A stretch of 64,000 nucleotides of DNA from Saccharibacillus qingshengii (GCF_013185195.1 NZ_JAAZWC010000002.1:1-64000); one strand, 5' to 3'; shown: positions 19,066-27,689, counted from the stretch's first letter. Numbers and translations are program-made. Notes: generated by a model not told the origin, from the sequence alone.

Positions 19066-19578
19066 TTGGATTTTAATGAGCATATTCGCGTGATTCCCGA
19101 TTTTCCGAAGCCGGGGATCAGCTTCAAGGACATTACGACACTGCTTGGAAACGGACCGGCGTATCGCGAAGCGATCGACGCTCTGAAGAAACAGGTCGAG
19201 CATTTGAAGATCGATTTGATCGCCGGACCGGAAGCCCGCGGTTTTGTCGTTGGCGCACCGCTGGCCTACGCACTTGGCGTCGGTTTCGTGCCGATTCGTA
19301 AAGTCGGCAAACTGCCGTACCAAACCGTGGAGATCGAATATGACCTCGAATACGGCAAAGACACGCTGGCTATGCATGTCGACGCCGTACAGGAAGGTCA
19401 AAACGTTCTGATTGCGGACGATCTGCTCGCAACCGGCGGCACCATTGCCACATCCGTCAGCCTGGTTCGCCAGCTCGGCGGCAATGTAGTCGGCGCGGCT
19501 TTCCTGATCGAACTGGAAGAATTGAACGGCCGTGCGCGCCTCGATAACGTGGAAGTGTTTAACCTGATCAAAGGTTAA
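19066..19578 (+). CDS. apt: adenine phosphoribosyltransferase
   Basis: Apt salvages adenine to AMP with PRPP. The 170-residue protein has the family N terminus ([16 protein letters not shown]), [14 protein letters not shown] near residue 62 and the PRPP loop [12 protein letters not shown] near residue 125. TTG 19066 is used, with TAGGAGGAG upstream; the next residues match Apt from its first positions. In most Bacillales apt adjoins relA; here khtTU and uraA lie between them. Confidence 0.97.
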   Translation: MDFNEHIRVIPDFPKPGISFKDITTLLGNGPAYREAIDALKKQVEHLKIDLIAGPEARGFVVGAPLAYALGVGFVPIRKVGKLPYQTVEIEYDLEYGKDTLAMHVDAVQEGQNVLIADDLLATGGTIATSVSLVRQLGGNVVGAAFLIELEELNGRARLDNVEVFNLIKG

Positions 19579-19621
19579 TCCAAGCGGTCAATCAGCCGCA
19601 CCCATGAAGAGAACCGTTTAA

Positions 19622-19675
19622 AAACCCGCTATTTGACATCCCGTGAAGTAAACGGGAGCAAATAGCGGTTTTTTT
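19622..19675 (+). terminator. apt terminator
   Basis: CCGCTATTTG and CAAATAGCGG form the outer stem, an inner CCCGT/ACGGG stem fills the loop, and seven T follow. Confidence 0.9.
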
Positions 19676-19680
19676 GCTTT

Positions 19681-19820
19681 TTCAGAGCTTTTTTTGCGTA
19701 AAAAGCGAAAAAGAAACAAAAAAACGCTTTTTTTGAAACCTTTTTCGGGGGGATCCGTAAAGGAGGAAGAGACTCGAAAGAAGAGCCTTTTTTCGTTTTG
19801 TACAGGGCTTTTTTGCAGAG
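19681..19820. other. A/T-tract-rich gap between apt and khtT
   Basis: Three T-runs preceded by GC (GAGCTTTTTTTGCG, ACGCTTTTTTTGAA, AGGGCTTTTTTGCA) and A-runs occur within 140 nt. One forms an AAAAAGCG/CGCTTTTT hairpin (19696-19730), which may be a back-up terminator. No gene was recognised. Confidence 0.5.
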
Positions 19821-19849
19821 TTCAAATGATGTAGTTGGGGAGGGATTGG

Positions 19850-20347
19850 ATGTCCGTAATTAGAGAGACCGATCTGCCGGGAATTGGACGTAAATTTCTG
19901 ATGGATACGGAAGAAGGAGACCGCTTCATCGTGATTCTGCACGAAGACGGCAAACGCGAGCTGTTCTGTCCATCGCCGGTGGAGCCGGAAGAGCTGATGC
20001 GCGTCATGACGCTGACCGACACCGAAGCCCGTCAGTTGGGCGGCATCGTAGGCGGAATGAATTATCAGCCGACGGCGCTGGAGAAGGTCGAACACACGCT
20101 GGATCATCTGTCGATCGAATGGTACAAGATCCGCAGAGGCATGAAAGCGATCGGGCGCTCGATCGGCGAACTGAAAATCCGGGAGAATACGGGAACGGTC
20201 GTGATTGCGTCGATTGAAACTTCGCATAAGCAGACGGTGAGTCCGGGACCGGAATACGTGCTGGCCGAAGGCATGACGCTTGTACTTGCGGGAGAACGGC
20301 AAAATATTCAAACGTTGAAAAGGATGCTGGAAGTAGGTGAGGCGTAA
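19850..20347 (+). CDS. khtT: K+/H+ antiporter regulatory subunit KhtT-like (RCK_C domain)
   Basis: The 165-residue protein ends in a TrkA-C (RCK_C) domain (residues about 78-163: GRSIGELKIRENTGTVVIAS, PGPEYVLAEGMTLVLAG), as in KhtT, the cytoplasmic subunit that gates the KhtU K+/H+ antiporter and in Bacillus binds c-di-AMP. The N-terminal half (RETDLPGIGRKFLM) also matches KhtT. ATG 19850 follows GGGGAGGG. The stop overlaps the khtU start (TAATG), which supports one complex. The KhtS component of Bacillus is not seen. Confidence 0.88.
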   Translation: MSVIRETDLPGIGRKFLMDTEEGDRFIVILHEDGKRELFCPSPVEPEELMRVMTLTDTEARQLGGIVGGMNYQPTALEKVEHTLDHLSIEWYKIRRGMKAIGRSIGELKIRENTGTVVIASIETSHKQTVSPGPEYVLAEGMTLVLAGERQNIQTLKRMLEVGEA

Positions 20348-21564
20348 TGGACCACATGGTATTCGAAGTCGGAATCGCTGTGCTGCTCATTGCGCTCGCC
20401 GGCTTTCTCTCCGTTAAGCTCCGATTCTCGGTCGTTCCGTTCTACATTCTTGCCGGGATGGCCGTGGGACCGCACGCGCCGCATTTTGGACTGATCGACC
20501 TCCGTTTTATCGAAAGCGCGGAATTGATCAACTTTATGGGACGGCTGGGTGTCATCTTCCTGCTGTTCTACCTGGGACTTGAGTTCTCGGTCGGACGTCT
20601 GGCCAAAGCCGGCAAGTCGATTGCGATCGGCGGTTCCATTTATATCGGGATCAACTTTACACTCGGTCTTTTGTTCGGTCTGATCTGCGGGTTTCCGATT
20701 CTGGAAACGCTTGTGATCGCAGGGGTGACGACGATTTCCTCCAGTGCCATCGTAGCCAAGGTGCTGGTCGACCTGAGACGGACCGCAAATCCGGAAACGG
20801 AAATGATTCTGGGCATCATCATGTTCGAGGATGTTTTCCTGGCTGTGTATCTGTCGATTCTGTCGGGTCTTCTGCTCAGCGGAGCAACCACGCTCGGCGG
20901 CATTCTGCTCTCTGCGGGAATTGCGCTCGGTTATATGCTGCTCGTACTGATCGTCGGCAGGCTGCTTGTACCCGTGCTCAACAAGATGCTGGGTATTTCT
21001 TCAAACGAAGTCTTTTTGACTACCGTATTCGCGATGCTGTTTCTCGTTGCCGGATTCTCCGAGACTATTCATGTGGCGGAAGCGATCGGCGCGCTGCTTG
21101 TAGGTCTGGTGTTGGCCGAGACCAAGCATATGCACCGGATCGAAAAAGCGATTCTGCCGTTCCGGGATTTCTTCGGCGCTTTGTTCTTCTTCAGTTTCGG
21201 TCTGACGATCGATCCGCTCAGCCTCAAAGGCAGCGCAGTCTGGCTGGCGATCGGCGCGGTGATCTTGACCATTATCGGAAACTATACGGCAGGGATGCTG
21301 GCCGGACGTACGGCTAACCTTTCTCCGAAAGCTTCTTCCAATGTCGGCTTGACGATCGTCTCGCGCGGCGAATTCTCTATTATTATGGCGAATCTGGGCG
21401 CGGCAGGCGGCTTGATGGCGATTCTTCAGCCTTTTGCAGCTATTTACGTCTTGATCCTGGCGGTACTCGGACCGTTCCTGACCAAGGAATCGGCGATGGT
21501 GCACAAGATCGTGTCCAAGATTATTCCCATGAAACCCAAACCCGGCGGAGACAAGCTGAAATAA
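20347..21564 (+). CDS. khtU: monovalent cation:proton antiporter, CPA2 family, KhtU-like
   Basis: The 405-residue protein has about twelve transmembrane helices of the Na+/H+ exchanger (KefB/GerN) fold, with GVIFLLFYLGLEFS near residue 63, TTISSSAIVAKVL near 130, and a conserved FSFGLTIDP near 283. Unlike KefB it ends after the membrane domain, so its gating domain is the separate KhtT encoded just upstream. Efflux of K+ in exchange for protons is inferred from the pairing. Confidence 0.88.
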   Translation: MDHMVFEVGIAVLLIALAGFLSVKLRFSVVPFYILAGMAVGPHAPHFGLIDLRFIESAELINFMGRLGVIFLLFYLGLEFSVGRLAKAGKSIAIGGSIYIGINFTLGLLFGLICGFPILETLVIAGVTTISSSAIVAKVLVDLRRTANPETEMILGIIMFEDVFLAVYLSILSGLLLSGATTLGGILLSAGIALGYMLLVLIVGRLLVPVLNKMLGISSNEVFLTTVFAMLFLVAGFSETIHVAEAIGALLVGLVLAETKHMHRIEKAILPFRDFFGALFFFSFGLTIDPLSLKGSAVWLAIGAVILTIIGNYTAGMLAGRTANLSPKASSNVGLTIVSRGEFSIIMANLGAAGGLMAILQPFAAIYVLILAVLGPFLTKESAMVHKIVSKIIPMKPKPGGDKLK

Positions 21565-21620
21565 TACAGGCCGTCTTTTGAAAAGGTTGGCGTTATCAAA
21601 CGGAATAAGAAATACAGGAA

Positions 21621-21684
21621 TTATTTTCCTATAACATGGGGCGGCAGTCAATGTTGCCTGATCCTCCGTATCATGGGAAAATAA
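21621..21684. repeat. imperfect inverted repeat between khtU and uraA
   Basis: TTATTTTCC starting at 21621 pairs with GGAAAATAA ending at 21684, with partial pairing inward (19-nt arms) and a GGCA/TGCC hairpin at 21643-21658 in the centre. It lies between two convergent genes, upstream of their shared terminator. Confidence 0.5.
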
Positions 21685-21722
21685 CTCGTGCAGCAGGAAG
21701 GCCGTCATCGGACGGTCTACAC

Positions 21723-21767
21723 AAAAAAGCCGTGCCCCTTCTCAGAAGAAGAGGGCGCGGCTTTTTT
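21723..21767. terminator. bidirectional terminator khtU / uraA
   Basis: AAAAAAGCCGTGCCC and GGGCGCGGCTTTTTT form a stem with A-run and T-run on its two sides, so it can stop transcription from both convergent genes. Confidence 0.9.
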
Positions 21768-21786
21768 GAACTTTTTTCGATTGCGA

Positions 21787-23109
21787 TCAAAGGTCCGGGG
21801 TTTTCGTTTCTGGTTGAATATCGTCTTTCTCGTTCGAAAGTCCGGTCAGTACGATTAAGCGGAAGATGATATTGACGACAATACCGACGATCGTGGCAAG
21901 CGCCATCCCTTTCAGGGTGACACTGCCGATCGTGAGCGTGATGCCGCTCAGTCCCACGCCCAGAATAAGTGCGGCGAGCAGCATATTGACCGATTTCGAG
22001 AAATCGACTTTCTGCTCGACCAGGATGCGCAGACCCGATACGGCAATGACGCCGAACAGCAGCAGCGACACGCCGCCCATCACGGGACCCGGAATATTGG
22101 CGATTGCGGACGAGAATGTACCGGAGAACGACAGCAGGATCGCGATCACGGCCGCTCCGCCTACAACGAACACCGAGTAGACCCGGGTCAGCGCCATGAC
22201 TCCGATATTTTCGCCGTATGTCGTATTCGGCGTCGAACCGACGAAGCCCGACAAAATGGTCGAGATGCCGTTGCCCATCAGCGAACGGTGCAGACCGGGA
22301 TCTTTGGACAGGTCTTTGCCGACGATATTGCTCGTAACCAGCAGGTGGCCGACATGTTCGACAATAACGACGAGTGCGGCCGGCAGGATGGTGAGAATTG
22401 CCGCAATGTCCCAGCTCGGCGTGGTGAAGTCCGGCCAAGAGAGGAAGCGGGCTTCAGCTACCGCCGCCGTGTTTACTTCGCCCAGCAGGTACGCGGCGAT
22501 ATAGCCGACCGCGATGCCGATCAGGATATGGATGATTTTGGGAAAACCGCGGAACAAGACGGCGCCCAGTACGGTCACGGACAAAGTGATAACCGAAATC
22601 AAGATGGCATTCGTGCTGTAGACAACCGCTCCCGTAGAGGGATCGGCTTTGCCGAGCAGGCCTGCAAGATCGGCCGCGACCGGCAGCAGCTCAAGCCCGA
22701 TCAGGGCGACGACGCAGCCCATAACGACCGGCGGGAACAGGAAATCGATCCAGACCGTACCGGCAACTTTGACCAGCAGGGCGACGAGCACGAAGACGAC
22801 CCCGATGACGATAAAAGCGCCCAGCGCTTTGGAGTAGTTGTCCATATGGTCGCCGGACCAGGCAAGCACAACGCCGACGGGACCGAGGAACGCAAAGCTG
22901 GAGCCGAGATACGCCGGGATTTTGCCTTTGCAGATCAGGATGTACAGCAGGGTGCCGATCCCGTTCATGAGCAGAATCACGCTGGGGTCTACGCCGAACA
23001 GATTCGGAACGAGGACGGTACTGCCGAACATGGCGAACAGATGCTGCAAACTGAGCAGCAGGCCCGGACCGAAGCCCGGTCTTTCGTTAACTTGAATTTC
23101 ACGCTGCAA
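21787..23109 (-). CDS. uraA: uracil permease, NCS2/UraA family
   Basis: The 440-residue protein has the N-terminal signature LLLSLQHLFAMFGSTVLVP (about residues 17-35) and roughly fourteen transmembrane segments, with the NCS2 motif segment around NTTYGENIGVM (about residue 294) that in UraA carries substrate-contacting residues. It imports uracil with protons. Some xanthine carriers look alike, but FGSTVLVP and TTYGENIG favour uracil. The start is TTG 23109 with AAGGAG 9 nt upstream. It is transcribed against khtTU and interrupts the usual apt-relA neighbourhood. Confidence 0.9.
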   Translation of the reverse strand: MQREIQVNERPGFGPGLLLSLQHLFAMFGSTVLVPNLFGVDPSVILLMNGIGTLLYILICKGKIPAYLGSSFAFLGPVGVVLAWSGDHMDNYSKALGAFIVIGVVFVLVALLVKVAGTVWIDFLFPPVVMGCVVALIGLELLPVAADLAGLLGKADPSTGAVVYSTNAILISVITLSVTVLGAVLFRGFPKIIHILIGIAVGYIAAYLLGEVNTAAVAEARFLSWPDFTTPSWDIAAILTILPAALVVIVEHVGHLLVTSNIVGKDLSKDPGLHRSLMGNGISTILSGFVGSTPNTTYGENIGVMALTRVYSVFVVGGAAVIAILLSFSGTFSSAIANIPGPVMGGVSLLLFGVIAVSGLRILVEQKVDFSKSVNMLLAALILGVGLSGITLTIGSVTLKGMALATIVGIVVNIIFRLIVLTGLSNEKDDIQPETKTPDL

Positions 23110-23137
23110 AGACTCTCACTCCTTAGGGCATAAGTTG

Positions 23138-23168
23138 GAGCCGCTCCAATCAACCGGAGGAGCGGCTC
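23138..23168 (-). promoter_or_regulatory. hairpin in uraA leader
   Basis: GAGCCGCTCC and GGAGCGGCTC form a perfect 10-bp stem about 10 nt before the uraA ribosome binding site, without a T-run. It may affect translation or mRNA stability; no PyrR-type attenuator was recognised. Confidence 0.5.
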
Positions 23169-23255
23169 GGGGCGGATGAGAAAAACGGGTAAGAACGCTT
23201 CATTGAAATGAAGCCCAGACAGCAAAATCCGTACGCGCTTGATCATCTTAACTAG

Positions 23256-23284
23256 ATTATAGAGGTTTTTGTTTTTTTTCAATA
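23256..23284 (-). promoter_or_regulatory. candidate uraA promoter
   Basis: On the minus strand TTGAAA, a short A-rich spacer (15 nt) and TATAAT lie about 150 nt before the uraA start. The spacing is short, so the -35 assignment is tentative. Confidence 0.5.
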
Positions 23285-23401
23285 ACATTTTCGCGGAATT
23301 TCGGAATAACTTTCGGATTTGGGAGAGTTCTTGTCAAAAAAGCTCCCCTGCACAAGAGCGATGAGGTTTTGGTGAAGAAAGCAACAATTTCCCTGCACGC
23401 A

Positions 23402-23430
23402 TTGACGGGGATTCGGCTAAAAGGCATAAT
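23402..23430 (+). promoter_or_regulatory. sigma-A promoter of relA
   Basis: TTGACG (23402-23407), 17-nt spacer, CATAAT (23425-23430), 85 nt before the relA start. Confidence 0.7.
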
Positions 23431-23514
23431 GAAAGGAAAACCCGAACGTTAGGCCTGGATGCGCATCCGCAAAAAGGCTTCATTTTCTTATAGAAAGGAA
23501 TCGGAAAGGACTCA

Positions 23515-25704
23515 ATGGGCATTGAACGATTACTTGAAAAGGCGTCCGTTTATATCCGTGAATCGGACCTCCCCCGCATTCGGGAAGCCTACGAATTCGC
23601 CGACAAGGCCCATTCCGGCCAAGTCCGAAAATCCGGCGAGCCGTATATTCTGCACCCGCTGGCGGTTGCAGATATTGTCGTGGGCATGCAGATGGACACT
23701 ACGTCCATCGAAGCGGCCCTCCTGCACGATGTAGTCGAAGACACGACCGTATCGCTCGACGAGATCCGTGAGCACTTCGGCGAGACCTGCGCCATGCTCG
23801 TCGACGGGCTGACCAAGCTCGAACGAATCAAATTCCGGTCCAAAGAAGAACAGCAGAACGAAAATTACCGCAAAATGTTTATCGCCATGGCGCAGGATAT
23901 CCGCGTCATCGTGATCAAGTTGGCCGACCGGCTGCACAATATGCGTACGCTCAAGCACCAATCGGAAGAAGGGCAGCGGCGGATCGCCTATGAGACGCTG
24001 GAGATTTTCTGTCCCGTCGCCGACCGCCTCGGTATTTCCGCGATCAAATGGGAGATGGAAGATATCGCCCTGCGTTATCTGAATCCCCAGCAGTATTACC
24101 GGATTGCCAACCTGATGCACAAAAAGCGCGCCGAACGCGAACAGTTTATCTCCGACGTCATCGGCCGAATCAATGAAAAGTTGGACGAAATGGGCGTAGA
24201 AGCCGATCTGTCCGGACGTCCCAAGCATATCTACAGCGTTTATAAAAAAATGACGAGCAAAAACAAACAGTTTAATGAAATCTACGATCTGCTCGCGATC
24301 CGCGTGCTTGTCGACAATGTCAAAGACTGTTACGCGACGCTCGGCATTATCCATACGCTGTGGAAGCCGATGCCGGGCCGGTTCAAAGATTACATCGCTA
24401 TGCCCAAAGCGAATATGTACCAATCGCTGCATACGACGGTCGTCGGCCCGAACGGGGAACCGACCGAAGTTCAGATTCGCACCTGGGATATGCACCGCAC
24501 GGCGGAGTTTGGCATCGCGGCCCACTGGGCCTACAAAGAAGGCACAACGGCAACAGGCGGCGGAATCGAGAACAAGATGCCGTTCTTCAAAGAAATTATC
24601 GAACTGCAGAACGAAGCCAAAGATGCGTCGGAATTTGTCGAATCGTTGAAGATGGACTTTTTCTCGGATCTGGTATTCGTGTTTACGCCAAAAGGACAGG
24701 TTATTGAACTTCCTGCCGGCTCGGGCCCGCTCGATTTTGCTTACCGCATCCATACGGAAATCGGCAACCGGACGATCGGTTCCAAGGTGAACGGGCGGAT
24801 CGTACCGCTCGACCACAAGTTGAAAACCGGCGATATCGTGGAAATCCTGACGTCCAAACATTCGTACGGACCAAGCCAGGACTGGATCAAGATTGCCCAA
24901 TCTTCGCACGCGCGCAGCAAAATCAAGCAGTGGTTCAAAAAAGAACGCCGCGAAGAAAATGTCGAAAAAGGTCGAGATGGTCTCGAACGCGAAATCAAAA
25001 AGCTTGGACTCGAAGTCTCCGAATGGTTGACGGACGACAAGCTGCTGGAAGTCGCGAACAAGTTTGCTTTTAACGATACCGACGATATGCTGTCCGCAAT
25101 CGGCTTCAACGGTATCACCGCTTCGCAGGTCATCACCCGTCTGACGGAGAAATGGCGCCGCGAGCAGGAAGAAAGCAGCAACCATCTGGAGTTGACCCAC
25201 GAGGTGCGCGAAGTCAAGGCGGCACCGGCGGACAAAGAGAAGAAGCGTCCGACCAACGGCGTCAAAGTCAAAGGTGCAAGCAATCTGCTTGTCCGTTTCG
25301 CACGCTGCTGCAATCCGGTTCCGGGCGACGAGATCGTCGGTTATATCACCCGCGGCCGCGGCGTATCCGTCCACCGTTCCGACTGTACCAACATTCCGGG
25401 AGCGGGCGACGGCGAAGAAGCCGCACGCGTGATCGAAGTGGAGTGGGAAGATGCGGTAGAATCGAACTTCAGCGTCGATATCGAAATTACGGGCCTTGAT
25501 CGCCGCGATTTCCTGAACGAAGTGCTGCAGGCCGTCTCGGAAAGCAAAACGAACATGACCGCCGTCTCGGGACGCGCGGACAAAAATAAAATGGCGCTTG
25601 TGCATATTACGATCCTGATCCGCAATACCGAACATCTGCAGTCGGTTGTGGAACGGATCAAACGTGTGCGCGACGTGTATACGGTCCATCGGATCATGCA
25701 ATAA
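23515..25704 (+). CDS. relA: bifunctional (p)ppGpp synthetase/hydrolase
   Basis: This Rel enzyme makes and degrades the alarmone (p)ppGpp. The 729-residue protein has the hydrolase HD domain (LLHDVVEDT near residue 67, HP/HN residues around it), the synthetase domain with GRPKHIYSVYKK and GRFKDYIAMPK (RFKD near 288, the signature of bifunctional Rel enzymes rather than monofunctional RelA), a TGS domain (VFVFTPKGQVIELPAGS, near 385), the Cys-containing conserved segment FARCCNPVPGD near 600, and a C-terminal ACT domain. It shares an operon with dtd, 42 nt away. Confidence 0.98.
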   Translation: MGIERLLEKASVYIRESDLPRIREAYEFADKAHSGQVRKSGEPYILHPLAVADIVVGMQMDTTSIEAALLHDVVEDTTVSLDEIREHFGETCAMLVDGLTKLERIKFRSKEEQQNENYRKMFIAMAQDIRVIVIKLADRLHNMRTLKHQSEEGQRRIAYETLEIFCPVADRLGISAIKWEMEDIALRYLNPQQYYRIANLMHKKRAEREQFISDVIGRINEKLDEMGVEADLSGRPKHIYSVYKKMTSKNKQFNEIYDLLAIRVLVDNVKDCYATLGIIHTLWKPMPGRFKDYIAMPKANMYQSLHTTVVGPNGEPTEVQIRTWDMHRTAEFGIAAHWAYKEGTTATGGGIENKMPFFKEIIELQNEAKDASEFVESLKMDFFSDLVFVFTPKGQVIELPAGSGPLDFAYRIHTEIGNRTIGSKVNGRIVPLDHKLKTGDIVEILTSKHSYGPSQDWIKIAQSSHARSKIKQWFKKERREENVEKGRDGLEREIKKLGLEVSEWLTDDKLLEVANKFAFNDTDDMLSAIGFNGITASQVITRLTEKWRREQEESSNHLELTHEVREVKAAPADKEKKRPTNGVKVKGASNLLVRFARCCNPVPGDEIVGYITRGRGVSVHRSDCTNIPGAGDGEEAARVIEVEWEDAVESNFSVDIEITGLDRRDFLNEVLQAVSESKTNMTAVSGRADKNKMALVHITILIRNTEHLQSVVERIKRVRDVYTVHRIMQ

Positions 25705-25746
25705 AAAGGCTGCTGCCGCAGCCGAGCGAAAAGGAGTTTGGGTTCC

Positions 25747-26190
25747 ATGAAACTCGTGATTCAACGCTGCAAATCGGCTTCCGTCGAAGTGGACGGAGCA
25801 GTGGTCGGCCGGATCGGAGCCGGTCTCACTATTCTTGTCGGCGTCACGGGCGACGATACGACCAAAGACGCGCTCTATCTGGCCGACAAGGCAGCCGGTC
25901 TGCGTATTTTCGAAGACGACAACGGCAAGATGAACTTCAGTGTGGAAGAGATCGGCGGAGCCATCTTGTCCGTATCCCAATTTACGCTGTACGGGGACTG
26001 CCGAAAAGGCAGACGTCCCAATTTCATGGCGGCGGCCCGTCCCGAGCCTGCGCAGGCTCTGTACGAAGCTTTTAACGACGCTCTTCGCGCAAAAGGGCTG
26101 AACGTCGAAACCGGAGTCTTCGGAGCCATGATGGATGTGTCGCTGGTCAACTGGGGTCCGGTTACACTGATCGTGGACAGCCGCGATTAA
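25747..26190 (+). CDS. dtd: D-aminoacyl-tRNA deacylase
   Basis: Dtd removes D-amino acids (and glycine from tRNA-Ala) from mischarged tRNAs. The 147-residue protein has the active-site motif SQFTLYGD near residue 78 and the cross-subunit NWGPVTL motif near 137. ATG 25747 lies 10 nt after AAAGGAG; an in-frame TTG at 25738 is too close. relA-dtd is the standard Bacillales pair. Confidence 0.97.
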   Translation: MKLVIQRCKSASVEVDGAVVGRIGAGLTILVGVTGDDTTKDALYLADKAAGLRIFEDDNGKMNFSVEEIGGAILSVSQFTLYGDCRKGRRPNFMAAARPEPAQALYEAFNDALRAKGLNVETGVFGAMMDVSLVNWGPVTLIVDSRD

Positions 26191-26216
26191 ACGGTTAAGG
26201 CAAAAATTTTCCATGC

Positions 26217-26258
26217 TAAACGCTTCAGCCGCCTTTTGGGCAGCCGGGGCGTTTTTCT
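26217..26258 (+). terminator. terminator after dtd
   Basis: AAACGCTTC-AGCCGCC and GGCAGCC-GGGGCGTTTTT form an imperfect stem followed by a T-rich tail. Confidence 0.65.
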
Positions 26259-26269
26259 TTTTGGCGTTT

Positions 26270-26296
26270 GTTTTGAATTTGGGGAGCGTAGGGTAA
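26270..26296 (+). promoter_or_regulatory. sigma-B-like promoter before DJ-1/PfpI gene
   Basis: GTTTTG, 15-nt spacer, GGGTAA resembles the sigma-B consensus GTTTAA-N12-15-GGGTAT. The Bacillus relative YfkM belongs to the general stress regulon, which supports it, but sigB itself is not in this window. Confidence 0.45.
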
Positions 26297-26352
26297 TAAG
26301 AAAGCGAGAACCGCTTACATCACGGACCACACAGAAAGGAGTTCTGAACGAT

Positions 26353-26859
26353 ATGAGTAAAGTCGCGTTTTTGCTTGCCAACGAATTTGAGGATTCCGAA
26401 ATGCAGGTTCCTTACGATGAAGTAAAAAAAGCCGGTCACCATGCAGATATCATCGGACTCCAAGCCGGCGAAACGGTCAAAGGCAAACTGGGCAAAGCCG
26501 AGTATACGACGGACAAAGCCATCTCCGAAGCGAAAGCGTCGGACTATGACGCCGTCGTGATTCCGGGAGGTTCCTCGCCGGAAAACCTGCGGTTGGACGA
26601 AGATGTCCTGCAGTTCGTCAAGGATATCAACGCTTCCAAAAAGCCGATTGCCTCGATCTGCCACGGACCGCAGATTTTGGCCAGTGCGGATCTACTTCAA
26701 GGCCGTACGATTACTTCGTATCCGCCTCTGCAGGACGATATGGTGAATGCGGGCGCCCGTTTCAAAAACGAAGAAGTCGTCGTCGACGGCAACTTTATCA
26801 CCTCTCGGACGCCGGATGACGAGCCGGCCTTCGTACGCGAATTATTGAAGGTTCTGTAA
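26353..26859 (+). CDS. DJ-1/PfpI family protein (general stress type)
   Basis: The 168-residue protein is a type 1 glutamine-amidotransferase-like DJ-1/PfpI member, like YfkM/YraA. Cys103 sits in the nucleophile elbow SICHGPQ, with His104 beside it; a Glu near residue 12 (NEFEDSE) completes the usual site. PGGSSPENLR near residue 71 is also conserved. Members act as proteases, deglycases or stress chaperones; the activity here is not determined. ATG 26353 follows AAAGGAG by 11 nt. Confidence 0.9.
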   Translation: MSKVAFLLANEFEDSEMQVPYDEVKKAGHHADIIGLQAGETVKGKLGKAEYTTDKAISEAKASDYDAVVIPGGSSPENLRLDEDVLQFVKDINASKKPIASICHGPQILASADLLQGRTITSYPPLQDDMVNAGARFKNEEVVVDGNFITSRTPDDEPAFVRELLKVL

Positions 26860-26958
26860 AGCCGGTTCTGCCGGCTTTACCGCCTATAGACTTTGAAGAT
26901 CAGACCCGATGGAAACAGAACGAATTCGGTGAATACCCACTATGAGGAGGGAATTATC

Positions 26959-27417
26959 ATGTCGAAACATATCCAGGCTTATTTTAAAACCGAAAGCGAA
27001 GCGGAAGGCGCAAGAATGAGTTTGATGACGTTCAGTACCGAGCAGCTTGAAGTTGGAGAACTGCAGGGCGGCGTCGGTTACGGCGGAGACCGCGGCAGCA
27101 CGGGCCGTGTCGTCGTTCCGTTGGTTCCACTGTCCGGTACGACAAACGCCGGTTTCAACGGCGGAGCGGTCGGTTCGGGCAGCGCGGGCAGCATGATCGG
27201 CGATCAAGCCGTTCCGGTTCCGGCACACAACGAATCGAGCGATCTCGGCGGCCAGCCGATCGATAAGGATGAAGCCAGAGAAACCTATGAGAACGCTTCC
27301 GATAAAGATCTGCGCGATCTGACTTATACGCTGTCCGCAAAAGTCAAAGACGAAGATTATCTCGATGTGGTGCGCAAACTCCGCAACAATAACGGATACG
27401 TACACGTCTACGATTGA
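26959..27417 (+). CDS. hypothetical Gly-rich protein
   Basis: I do not recognise this 152-residue protein. It starts after a strong AGGAGG (26943-26949). The N terminus (KHIQAYFKTESEAEGARMSL) and C terminus (KVKDEDYLDVVRKLRNNNGY) look like halves of one ferredoxin-like alpha/beta domain, separated by a Gly/Ser-rich, hydrophobic-poor middle (about residues 33-90). It has no signal peptide or membrane helix. The layout recalls small stress proteins whose N termini bind or sense, but this is only a resemblance. It is followed by a terminator and so is monocistronic. Confidence 0.75.
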   Translation: MSKHIQAYFKTESEAEGARMSLMTFSTEQLEVGELQGGVGYGGDRGSTGRVVVPLVPLSGTTNAGFNGGAVGSGSAGSMIGDQAVPVPAHNESSDLGGQPIDKDEARETYENASDKDLRDLTYTLSAKVKDEDYLDVVRKLRNNNGYVHVYD

Positions 27418-27513
27418 ACGGCGCACTTGTAATCGAATTGTAATCTTCGATTCATATTCCTTTAACAAGGAAGCGCTATGATAAGGACATGACCCCCTTA
27501 GATAAATTTGAAT

Positions 27514-27546
27514 GACCCGCGGCAGCAGCCTGCGGGTCTTTTTTTG
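27514..27546 (+). terminator. terminator after the Gly-rich protein gene
   Basis: GACCCGC and GCGGGTC pair around GGCAGCAGCCT and are followed by eight T. Confidence 0.9.
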
Positions 27547-27608
27547 TGCAGAACGGGATATTTGCGTGTATTCCAAGCGGCAGTTCCCGACTTGGTAAGT
27601 TTAAACGG

Positions 27609-27637
27609 TTGACTTTAGTCATGCACTTGATTACAAT
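27609..27637 (+). promoter_or_regulatory. sigma-A promoter of the hisS-aspS leader
   Basis: TTGACT (27609-27614), 17-nt spacer, TACAAT (27632-27637). Transcription would begin near 27644, giving a leader of about 500 nt. Confidence 0.75.
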
Positions 27638-27689
27638 CATAAAATATAACAAACGCAGTAAGCCATTTTCGATCCGGTCTCGGCCGGGG

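Noticed and set aside
23110-23284. A PyrR attenuator or purine riboswitch before uraA
   Set aside because: There is a stable hairpin, but no T-run terminator, no PyrR-type binding loop and no purine aptamer motif.
23530-26214. An 894-codon frame antisense to relA and dtd
   Set aside because: Same cause; its protein is rich in Phe, Arg and His with no domain, and relA is unambiguous.
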